A stretch of 26,421 nt of DNA, from positions 1 to 26,421 of the IMG/VR virus record IMGVR_UViG_3300032046_000185; one strand, written 5' to 3'. Both the position numbers and the translations under genes were made by a program. Source of the DNA: a virus. Below are positions 13,608 through 20,271 of this stretch, piece by piece; positions within the stretch are counted from its first letter, which is position 1; each line of letters starts with the position of its first letter. The notes below the pieces were generated by a model, which was given only the letters and a program-made list of their open reading frames with translations, had not been told where the DNA came from and did no database searches.

Positions 13608-13722
13608 TCATAAAGGTCGGATAGCTATTTATCAATTAAAATATCTAAAACAATAGGCAAAAAGAAAAAAGGCAAAGGAAAAAAGAAAGGAAAAAAATAG
13701 TTTAAATTTTAATAACAAAATT
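13608..13722. other. Gap with Lys/Gly-rich open frame lacking ATG
   Basis: No ATG gene. A frame open from 13614 to the TAG at 13698-13700 would end in a Lys/Gly-rich tail (GKKKKGKGKKKGKK). It could be a degraded copy of a basic protein or translated from a rare start such as ATT 13635. An 8-bp palindrome ATAGCTAT sits at 13621-13628. Otherwise A/T-rich leader of the gene at 13723. Confidence 0.35.
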
Positions 13723-13908
13723 ATGTTTGAAGACAATTTTTACGGAAAGGAAAAGGTTCTCGAAATACTCCAAAAAGACCCGAATGGGATTAGTATTACA
13801 GAAAAGAACATTTTAAAAGCTAGAAGTGGTTATTTGACTAAAGACGAAAAGGAAAAGTTCGGATTATTAGAAGAACCAATTCCTAAAAAAAAGAAAAAAG
13901 AAGAATAA
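13723..13908 (+). CDS. 61-residue protein with basic tail
   Basis: Starts behind AACAAAATTATG. The N-terminal two-thirds look helical (EKVLEILQKDPNGISITEKN, KARSGYLTKDEKEKFGL) and the end is proline/lysine-rich (PIPKKKKKEE). No family recognised. It directly precedes the scaffold gene leader and may be a minor virion or assembly protein. Confidence 0.5.
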   Translation: MFEDNFYGKEKVLEILQKDPNGISITEKNILKARSGYLTKDEKEKFGLLEEPIPKKKKKEE

Positions 13909-13960
13909 TTTAACTGCCTAACCCGGGAATCAACAGATTTGAGACCGGACGGCGAAAATA
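13909..13960 (+). promoter_or_regulatory. Leader of scaffold gene with nested dyad
   Basis: A 52-bp non-coding stretch, GC-richer than its surroundings. CCGG (13923-13926) and CCGG (13945-13948) enclose AATC (13928-13931) and GATT (13936-13939), giving a weak nested hairpin. It ends GGCGAAAATAATG at the scaffold start. The stems are only four base pairs, so this is tentative; it is listed because larger structures occur before the portal gene and after the capsid gene. Confidence 0.25.
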
Positions 13961-14632
13961 ATGCCAACCTCGAAAGAGACGCAAACAGACCCCACTGTTA
14001 AAAAGGAACTTCCGGACACTAAGATTCCGCCCAAAGAAGTTGATTATAAAAGAAAGTTCAGTGAATCTACCCGCGAGAACCAGCGTATTCTTGATGAAGC
14101 CGCTGAACTCAAGCGAAAGAACATTGAACTGGAATCTAAGCTCTTAGAAAAAGAGCAAGCTCTTTCTGAAAAGGAATTGAAAGAGAGGTATCCTGAATGG
14201 GAGTTTATGGACGAAATGGAAAGGAAAAAGGCCAAAATTGAGATGGAAAAGGAAAAACGCCTCAAGATTTTAGAGGCGAAAGAACAATGGAGGGAAGATT
14301 ACCGGAAACTGCCTCCGGAAATCAAGGAAAAGATAGAAGCAAAAGGCGGAGAGGAGGTATTCAAAGATTTTGCCTGTTCTCCTGACAATATAGGGCAGAA
14401 AAATCTTCTCAATTTGACCAAGCAGTTTCTGTTTGAGGAACCTGTAGCTGTGCCTCCCGCTAAAGAGGAGCCAGAAGAAAAACCAGGTTTAGAAACTGGA
14501 ACTGGCGGACCGAAAACTCCATTTACTCCGAAAAAAGGATACACAGCCGAAGAAGCAGCCGAACTGCGAAAGAAAGACCCGAAAAGATACAACCAGTTGG
14601 CTGCCGAAGGTCGGCTGAAGATAGTTGACTAA
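13961..14632 (+). CDS. Capsid scaffolding protein
   Basis: 223 residues. The first 40 are Pro/Thr/Lys-rich, then a long charged coiled coil (about 28-115) typical of scaffolds, then a Pro/Glu-rich linker, and a C-terminal helix-turn segment with YTAEEAAELRKKDPKRYNQL (from about 194), which resembles coat-binding ends of phage scaffolds. It lies immediately before the major capsid gene, the usual place. Scaffolds direct procapsid assembly and are then released or cleaved. No protease domain was seen. Confidence 0.78.
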   Translation: MPTSKETQTDPTVKKELPDTKIPPKEVDYKRKFSESTRENQRILDEAAELKRKNIELESKLLEKEQALSEKELKERYPEWEFMDEMERKKAKIEMEKEKRLKILEAKEQWREDYRKLPPEIKEKIEAKGGEEVFKDFACSPDNIGQKNLLNLTKQFLFEEPVAVPPAKEEPEEKPGLETGTGGPKTPFTPKKGYTAEEAAELRKKDPKRYNQLAAEGRLKIVD

Positions 14633-14678
14633 CCTCTATTCCTTTAGGTCGCAGAAAGATTAACGAAGTTATTTGAAA

Positions 14679-15875
14679 ATGAATTATAAAAATCTATTTT
14701 ATTGGATTGTTAATTCTGTTAGTCAAGCGATAAACCAAGGTTTTGGTTGTGTTTTGACCGAATCTTACGGAACCAACCTTGGCGAGAAGTTCGCCGCCCA
14801 GGCATTGGAGAAATACTACGAGACATCAGTTCAACCATTGATTACAAACTCTGACTACGAAAAACTGTTAAGTCCAGGCGGGTCTTATCAGTTCAGTGTT
14901 TTGACCTATGGAGATGTAACTATCAATGATTACACCAAAGGTAGTGCCATTACACCTGAAACTTTGACAGAGAGCGAAGGTTCTTTAGACCCTGACCAGC
15001 AAAAGATGTATTACTTCAAGATTCCGTCCCTGACAGCATTTGAAAGTTATGTCAGCGATCCTGGAAGTGCATTGTTAAAAAGAGCTGGAGACCAGTTGAA
15101 AACAGCTATTGACACCTATATCCTTGGTTTGTATGCCGATACCGGTTCTGGAAACAGAGTTGGGACTAACTACACAGTTGGGTCTGTGTCTGTCACGGCT
15201 ACAGCAGGTGCTGTGACGGCAACTGCCGCTTCAGCATCTGCTTGGGCTTCGTCAATGGTAGGTTTGGGATTTAAGGCCACAGGTCATACCAAGTGGTATA
15301 GAATTGAATCAGTGAATACGGCCACCACCCTTACTATTATGAATGATAGTGATGATGATGCTCAGACCTATGACGGAGGGGAGATTGAAGATAAAGCTGA
15401 AGCCGTTCCATATGTTATTGAAGCAGCGACACCTGTAGCTATCACCATAGGAACGACTGATATGATTCCTTACATTGATAAATTGGCGATGAATTTGGAT
15501 AGAAACGAAATTCCAAAGTCAGACAGATGGCTTGTGGTCAACTCGTATGGGGCTGCGGCAATAAGAACTTCAGCAAAATATACTCCAGCCGTTGAATCGG
15601 CCTACCAGAATGTTACTCAAAAAGGATTGATTGGATTCTGTTCAGGGTTCCAGGTTTATCAGAACGAACACGTATATGGAGACAACACCAGCGGATATTA
15701 CATTCTGGTCGGACACAAATCTGCGATCACATTTGCGATGGAATTCACGGAATCAGGAATTGAGGATTTGGTCGGTGATTTTGGAAAGGCTTATAAAGGA
15801 TTGGTTGTCTATGGAGCCAAGATTCTTGACGAAAGAAGAAAAGCATTAGCGTATTTTTTCTGCACATTTGCTTAG
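14679..15875 (+). CDS. Major capsid protein
   Basis: 398 residues from ATG 14679; a TTG two codons earlier is less likely. The core pattern fits a coat of P22/HK97 type: LTESYGTNLGEKFAAQALEKYYET (N-arm/spine region), KIPSLTAFESYVSDPGSALLKRAG, IPKSDRWLVVNSYGAAAIRTS, then IGFCSGFQVYQNEHV and a C-terminal AKILDERRKALAYFFC. An inserted Thr/Ala/Asp-rich beta segment (about residues 166-245) separates the two core halves and resembles a segment in the adaptor at 19410. The upstream scaffold gene supports the call. Length and context are normal for a head protein. Confidence 0.85.
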   Translation: MNYKNLFYWIVNSVSQAINQGFGCVLTESYGTNLGEKFAAQALEKYYETSVQPLITNSDYEKLLSPGGSYQFSVLTYGDVTINDYTKGSAITPETLTESEGSLDPDQQKMYYFKIPSLTAFESYVSDPGSALLKRAGDQLKTAIDTYILGLYADTGSGNRVGTNYTVGSVSVTATAGAVTATAASASAWASSMVGLGFKATGHTKWYRIESVNTATTLTIMNDSDDDAQTYDGGEIEDKAEAVPYVIEAATPVAITIGTTDMIPYIDKLAMNLDRNEIPKSDRWLVVNSYGAAAIRTSAKYTPAVESAYQNVTQKGLIGFCSGFQVYQNEHVYGDNTSGYYILVGHKSAITFAMEFTESGIEDLVGDFGKAYKGLVVYGAKILDERRKALAYFFCTFA

Positions 15876-15882
15876 TTTATAG

Positions 15883-15946
15883 TTGATTGACTTCGCCCTT
15901 AGGGATTCCTTGTAATCCGACAACATCGAGGGCGGAGATGAATCAA
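15883..15946 (+). promoter_or_regulatory. Three-tier nested hairpin between capsid gene and next gene
   Basis: Three successive dyads are nested: TTGATT (15883-15888) with AATCAA (15941-15946); CGCCCT (15894-15899) with AGGGCG (15929-15934); GGATT (15903-15907) with AATCC (15914-15918). The outer right arm ends two bases before the ATG at 15949, so folding could hide the start. No T-run follows, so it is not a simple terminator. It could stabilise the capsid mRNA 3' end or control translation of the next gene. Confidence 0.6.
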
Positions 15947-15948
15947 TT

Positions 15949-16539
15949 ATGTGGAATCCATTCAAAAGAAAATTAGATGTAGCTCAGGGCCCGATAGGAT
16001 TTGAAGATGATAACTGGGGGAAACAGCACGGGCAAGCCAGAGCTTATGTAAGGGAAAACAAAAAAGGGGAAAGAGAAACTGTTATTATTGGCGAGAAATA
16101 TCCCTTGCGCGGACATTCAAGGGCGGAAATGCTGGAAGAGACAGATACAGGGTGGTTTGGAAAAATAGCCCAAATTAAGGATTTGACTAAACTGATGATT
16201 AAAACCCTGTCTGATTCTGAAAAAGATATGATACCTCAGGACAAGCTTAAAATACCGGTAAGGGCAATGGCTGAAGTTTTTGATTTGCTTATAGAAGCGA
16301 CAGAAACTGGTTATGTCAAAAACACCTGGAAGATGATGAAAAAGACATTAGTTTCAGTCGCGGAGGAAGATGACGAATACTGTTTTATTATGCAGTGGTT
16401 TTTTGAGAAAATAGCCAAAAGAATGAAAGATATTAAATTAAGCAAGGCCGACAAATACTATTTTTATGCCAGACCTGGCTTTAAATGGTGGTTAAAAAAA
16501 TGCACCAAGACGAATACAGAATCCAAATCGCAAAAATAA
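15949..16539 (+). CDS. Protein downstream of capsid, unknown
   Basis: 196 residues. N-terminal part Gly/charged (FEDDNWGKQHGQARAYV), then a helical region (about 60-160, including KDLTKLMIKTLSDSEKDMIP) and a basic C terminus (GFKWWLKKCTKTNTESKSQK). No family recognised. Expression may be controlled by the nested hairpin. Its last 40 bases overlap the 34-residue membrane protein at 16500. Confidence 0.6.
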   Translation: MWNPFKRKLDVAQGPIGFEDDNWGKQHGQARAYVRENKKGERETVIIGEKYPLRGHSRAEMLEETDTGWFGKIAQIKDLTKLMIKTLSDSEKDMIPQDKLKIPVRAMAEVFDLLIEATETGYVKNTWKMMKKTLVSVAEEDDEYCFIMQWFFEKIAKRMKDIKLSKADKYYFYARPGFKWWLKKCTKTNTESKSQK

Positions 16540-16604
16540 TTTTAGGAATTATATTCGGGTCGGCAACTTTAATACTATTAACTTTGATTTATTTGAAAAT
16601 ATGA
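16500..16604 (+). CDS. 34-residue single-pass membrane protein
   Basis: Starts inside the 3' end of the preceding gene in another frame and ends with an ATGA overlap into the next tiny gene. Residues 11-32 (AKIILGIIFGSATLILLTLI) form one span after a short polar N terminus (MHQDEYRIQI). Two overlapping micro-membrane genes in a row are unlikely to be chance, and suggest a pair acting together. No known family. Confidence 0.5.
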   Translation: MHQDEYRIQIAKIILGIIFGSATLILLTLIYLKI

Positions 16605-16690
16605 TTTACGCCATATTATTTTCAATAGCATTCGGGGCAGGATTTTGCCTTTTAATAATTTACATAAACAAAACAATAGAGAAATTATGA
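16601..16690 (+). CDS. 29-residue single-pass membrane protein
   Basis: Overlaps both neighbours: it starts in the stop of the 34-residue protein and its stop overlaps the ATG of the nozzle-like gene (ATGA at 16687-16690). Almost the whole N-terminal part (MIYAILFSIAFGAGFCLLII) is hydrophobic, followed by a basic end (YINKTIEKL). Both ATGA overlaps imply translational coupling. Function unknown; a lysis- or ejection-related membrane role would be a guess. Confidence 0.5.
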   Translation: MIYAILFSIAFGAGFCLLIIYINKTIEKL

Positions 16691-18090
16691 TACCTTATGT
16701 AATAAAAAGTTTTAGAGGCGGAATTTCGGATGAAGAAGACAAAGGAATAAAAGGTTCTTTCAAATACGGGGAAAATCTTGATATTCATAAAAAGGTGGAT
16801 AGTTTGTCCTGCCGGGAGATTATGGTTTTGGAATCAGGAGGGACAGTGGTTGATTTGCCTTTGTGGTTTGTCCCTGCAACAGACGGAAATACTTATGGAT
16901 TTGGGAATAAAGGCAATATCTATAAACGGACTTCAGGCGGGGTTTTGAGTGTGGCTTATACTGACGGCACGGCAAGGTCAATAAACGGGGCTTATGAGTG
17001 GGAGGATGATACCGGGACTGATTATCTTTACTGGGCGAGTGCTACTGCTCTTCACAGGAAACCTTTGCCTGGACTGACTAACTGGACTGATGTGGAATCT
17101 GATTGGAAGGTGCTAAATGATGCCACTTGGCACCCGATGAAGCAAGCAGGAGGTTCTCTTTTGATAGGAAACGCCAATGAACTGGCGATGGTGGATTACC
17201 AAGGAAATTTTACCGACAACGCAATGAATATCAGACCTGGAAACCTGGTTAAGTGCTTGGAAGAAGAAGATGATTATGTGATTATCGGCTCGGGCAGGAA
17301 TGATGATTCAGAAGTTGGTCATATTTGGAGTTGGTATTCTGACTCTTTGAACTGGACTTATAAAAAGCAGATTCCATCCAAAGGAGTGAACGCCATAATT
17401 GACAGTGAATTGTTCCTTTTACAGGCAGGAGTGGACGGAGAATTATACTTTTCGGATTTTACTACCAGAATCCCTTTAACTTCTTTTCCCGGAGGAGGGC
17501 AGGTCAATCCCGGAGGTGTCTGTAATATGATAGGACTGGCGATGTTCGGGGTCTATGGCGGGGATAATCCCGGAGTATATTCTTACGGCAGAAAACGGAA
17601 GAATCGTTCTTTCGCCCTTAACTTGGATTACACATTGCCGGCATTGACATATCCGATTTCTGAAATAGGGGCTTTGGCGATGGTCGGGGGCGATTTGATA
17701 GTTTCTTATACAGACGGGACGACTTATGGAGTCGCGGCAGTTGATTCAACCGCCAAAGCAGACGCAATTTACGAAGGGCTTGATTTTGACGGAGGAACTC
17801 CGTTTTATGCCAAACTGTTCAAGAATATAAAGTTAAAAATGAAAGAACTCCCGACAGGTTGTTCTGTAAAAGCTAAATACAGAATGAACAAAAAAGGAAG
17901 TTGGGTTTATGCGAAGCTCGGCAATAATTCTACTACTTTTAATACGGCAGGGGAAACAGAAGCTATCTTTAATGTAGGAGAGAGAGGTGAGATTTATGAG
18001 GTAGGCGTTGAACTTTATTCAAGCGGGGGGGATTGCCCCGAGGTTTATTCCATAACTTCTTTTTTGGAAAAAGAAGGGAAATTCTATTAA
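16687..18090 (+). CDS. Tail nozzle/tubular-like protein
   Basis: 467 residues from ATG 16687, chosen over an in-frame TTG at 16645 that lies within the preceding micro-gene. The start (MIPYVIKSFRGGISDEEDKG) resembles nozzle-type tail proteins, which begin by placing a short strand before F-x-G-G-I-S. The rest is repeated Trp/Gly-rich beta segments (LPLWFVPATDGNTYGFG, DTGTDYLYWASATALHR, GHIWSWYSDSLNWTY), suggesting a beta-propeller-like ring as in P22 gp10/T7 gp12-type nozzles. The C-terminal part has further strands. Called from order, size and composition, not a specific signature. Confidence 0.6.
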   Translation: MIPYVIKSFRGGISDEEDKGIKGSFKYGENLDIHKKVDSLSCREIMVLESGGTVVDLPLWFVPATDGNTYGFGNKGNIYKRTSGGVLSVAYTDGTARSINGAYEWEDDTGTDYLYWASATALHRKPLPGLTNWTDVESDWKVLNDATWHPMKQAGGSLLIGNANELAMVDYQGNFTDNAMNIRPGNLVKCLEEEDDYVIIGSGRNDDSEVGHIWSWYSDSLNWTYKKQIPSKGVNAIIDSELFLLQAGVDGELYFSDFTTRIPLTSFPGGGQVNPGGVCNMIGLAMFGVYGGDNPGVYSYGRKRKNRSFALNLDYTLPALTYPISEIGALAMVGGDLIVSYTDGTTYGVAAVDSTAKADAIYEGLDFDGGTPFYAKLFKNIKLKMKELPTGCSVKAKYRMNKKGSWVYAKLGNNSTTFNTAGETEAIFNVGERGEIYEVGVELYSSGGDCPEVYSITSFLEKEGKFY

Positions 18091-18092
18091 AT

Positions 18093-19187
18093 ATGACCGA
18101 CGACAAGACACTTTATGACGAATGGAAAGAGGACGAACCTTTTCCCGAAGCGATGGAAGGTTCTCAACTAGGAAGCAATATCAGGGACGAGAACGGGAAT
18201 ATACTTTACAATCCCGATGTAGTGAAACTTTTACAGTCATATTTTGGGGACGGGTCTGACGGAGATGTGGAAATAACTACCAATACGGTTCTGACCCGCG
18301 ATATGTTCTATAACAATTTGAGATTGAAAGAAAATGTTATTTTGTATCCCTCTGGCTATCGAATCCATGTCAGACAGAAACTTACAAGAGAGCCGGGGGC
18401 AAAAATAGTCGGAGATGGGAATGACGGGGGAGACGGACAAGATGGAGATTTAACAACTGGAGGCGCTGGAGGACTGCCAGGAGCTGCTTTATCATCAGGT
18501 TCTCTTTACGGGTCATTGGCGGGAAAGATAGGAGGAGATGGTGGCGGATACGGGGAAGCGACAGACCCGGGAGTTAACGGAGACGATTTGGCAAAATGTC
18601 TTGGGAATGATGCGGTTGGCGGTGGCAAGGGTGGGGATGGTGACGGCGGAGTTGGAGGAGCCGCAAGTATAGGAGGTTCTAAAACAGGAACAGTTTATAA
18701 CCTTCCCCGGACTGCGATGAGTATTTATTTGATGGTTGATTTTTTCCCTTCTATAGATGTTCTTAAAACAAATCCGAGTGCAGGTTCAGGTGCAGGAGGA
18801 GGAATGGGAAGTAATGCTACTCGTCCAAGGGGCGGAGGCGGAGGCGGTTCAGCTTCGGGAGGAAGAATAATAGATATTTTTGCCAGAAAAATTGTAAAGA
18901 ATGGAGATTTGACAGATGCCTGGATAACATCCAAAGGCGGAAAAGGAGGAGACGGAGGGGATGGAAAAAATTATTTTAACACTTGGTATAGCGGAGGCGG
19001 TGGCGGAGGAGCAGGCGGAAATGGTGGGATTATCAGAATAGTTTATATTTCAAAAACAGGCACAGTAACGACTGATGTTTCAGGCGGAGCAAAAGGAATT
19101 GGAGGATTGGCGGGTGGTGGAACGGCAACTGCTGGAGATGATGGCACAGCGGGAGTTGCTGGGAATGTAATCGAATTAAAAATATGA
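18093..19187 (+). CDS. Glycine-rich tail adhesin/fibre
   Basis: 364 residues from ATG 18093 (an in-frame TTG at 18033 lies inside the preceding gene). After an acidic N terminus, residues 50-100 (GDGSDGDVEITTNTVLTRDM, then NNLRLKENVILYPSGYRIHVR) match a module common in phage tail and surface proteins. The remainder is Gly-rich, with runs such as GGGGGGSASGG and GGGGGGAGGNGG. Poly-glycine sandwich domains in T4-family adhesins tolerate sequence change and bind host receptors, so this is a receptor-binding candidate. It overlaps the next gene by ATGA. Confidence 0.65.
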   Translation: MTDDKTLYDEWKEDEPFPEAMEGSQLGSNIRDENGNILYNPDVVKLLQSYFGDGSDGDVEITTNTVLTRDMFYNNLRLKENVILYPSGYRIHVRQKLTREPGAKIVGDGNDGGDGQDGDLTTGGAGGLPGAALSSGSLYGSLAGKIGGDGGGYGEATDPGVNGDDLAKCLGNDAVGGGKGGDGDGGVGGAASIGGSKTGTVYNLPRTAMSIYLMVDFFPSIDVLKTNPSAGSGAGGGMGSNATRPRGGGGGGSASGGRIIDIFARKIVKNGDLTDAWITSKGGKGGDGGDGKNYFNTWYSGGGGGGAGGNGGIIRIVYISKTGTVTTDVSGGAKGIGGLAGGGTATAGDDGTAGVAGNVIELKI

Positions 19188-19405
19188 CCTACGTTTTCAA
19201 AATCTATTTCAATATACTAAACGAGGCAACAATATCAGTTTCAGGACTTGAAATTGAACCAGTCGCTTTTAATACGATAGCTTTCAATAAAAAAAAGGAT
19301 TTGACTGAAATACAGTTGAAAAGCATCAAAACAAAATTAGAAACTTTTTATAAAGATAAATTTAATTTAACAGTCGAAGCGAAATTAGAACAACAAATAA
19401 AATAA
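19184..19405 (+). CDS. Small protein, unknown
   Basis: 73 residues, beginning in the stop of the Gly-rich adhesin (ATGA). N-terminal half beta-like (YVFKIYFNILNEATISVSGL), C-terminal half helical and basic (LTEIQLKSIKTKLETFYKDK). Its place between adhesin and adaptor suggests a small virion or fibre-assembly protein. Unrecognised. Confidence 0.5.
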   Translation: MTYVFKIYFNILNEATISVSGLEIEPVAFNTIAFNKKKDLTEIQLKSIKTKLETFYKDKFNLTVEAKLEQQIK

Positions 19406-19409
19406 ATAT

Positions 19410-20270
19410 ATGAATTTTCAACAGATGATTACGGATTTGGAAGGTCGGCTCTCCATTTCCTCAACAAATACTTTTTGGACTTCTTCTATGTTGGAAAGTT
19501 GGATGAATCAGGCGTTAATCTGGGCGTGTTCTTTTAAGAAGTGGCCTTTCACCGAGAAAAAAGACACTTCTTTGACTACAACTGCGGGAACAGATAATTA
19601 TGACTATCCGACAGATTTCAAATCCGACAGCATCAGAATTTTAATGATAGACGGCAAGAGATACGAAAAAATACGCTATGACGATTATTTGATTTACAAA
19701 GAAGATTACTCCGGCGGCACAGACAATGTCTTTACTGACTATAAAAGGGTGATTTACATCAATATCAATGCTTTTGCCGATGGAAAGACGATAACCATTT
19801 ACGGACAGGCGACACCAACTTCGCTTTCTTTTAAAAGCGGATTAGCCACTGAAACGGTAGCAGGAGATTTGGTGGATAGTGCTAATGCCCCTTTTGTTGC
19901 GGGAGATGTCGGCAAGTCAGTTTATAACGCCACAGACAATAAATATACAGTGATTACAGGATATAACACTTCAACAAGTGTTGACATTGATAATGACATT
20001 TTCACAGTGGGGGAAGAATATGAAATGTTCAGCGCCAACAGTGCGGGGGAGACACCGTTCAGCAATAGTGAAGAGGAAGGAAACGAAGCAATCGTCAAAA
20101 AAGCCCTGTCTATCGCTCTAGCAAAGGCGGAGAAGTGGAATGAATCAGTTGTGGAGGAAAACGGGGCTAAACAGATTTTAAACGGCATCTGGGCAAGGAT
20201 ACAGGAAGAACAATTTGGATATAAAACTAAGAAAAGGTCGCTTTTTAAACGAATAAATATATTACAATAA
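19410..20270 (+). CDS. Head-tail adaptor protein (gp4/gp11-type)
   Basis: 286 residues. The start MITDLEGRLSISSTNTFWTS, followed by MLESWMNQALIWACSF, is the pattern of podovirus adaptors that dock under the portal: R-L-x-x-x-S-S-x-T-F-W-x-x-x-x-L-x-x-W-x-N-x-A. A strand-rich part follows (NYDYPTDFKSDSIRILMIDG, ITIYGQATPTSLSFK), then an inserted beta segment (about 150-207, VAGDLVDSANAPFVAGDVGK onward), then helices ending KRSLFKRINILQ. A similar beta segment is in the capsid protein. Together with the nozzle-like protein, it supports a short tail. Confidence 0.7.
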   Translation: MNFQQMITDLEGRLSISSTNTFWTSSMLESWMNQALIWACSFKKWPFTEKKDTSLTTTAGTDNYDYPTDFKSDSIRILMIDGKRYEKIRYDDYLIYKEDYSGGTDNVFTDYKRVIYININAFADGKTITIYGQATPTSLSFKSGLATETVAGDLVDSANAPFVAGDVGKSVYNATDNKYTVITGYNTSTSVDIDNDIFTVGEEYEMFSANSAGETPFSNSEEEGNEAIVKKALSIALAKAEKWNESVVEENGAKQILNGIWARIQEEQFGYKTKKRSLFKRINILQ

Positions 20271-20271
20271 A

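Noticed and set aside
16645-16686. TTG start for the nozzle-like protein
   Set aside because: It would lie inside the preceding micro-membrane frame; ATG 16687 has the standard leader GAAATTATG and ATGA coupling.
18033-18092. TTG start for the Gly-rich adhesin
   Set aside because: It overlaps the end of the nozzle-like gene by 58 bases; ATG 18093 is just after its stop with the usual A/T-rich leader.
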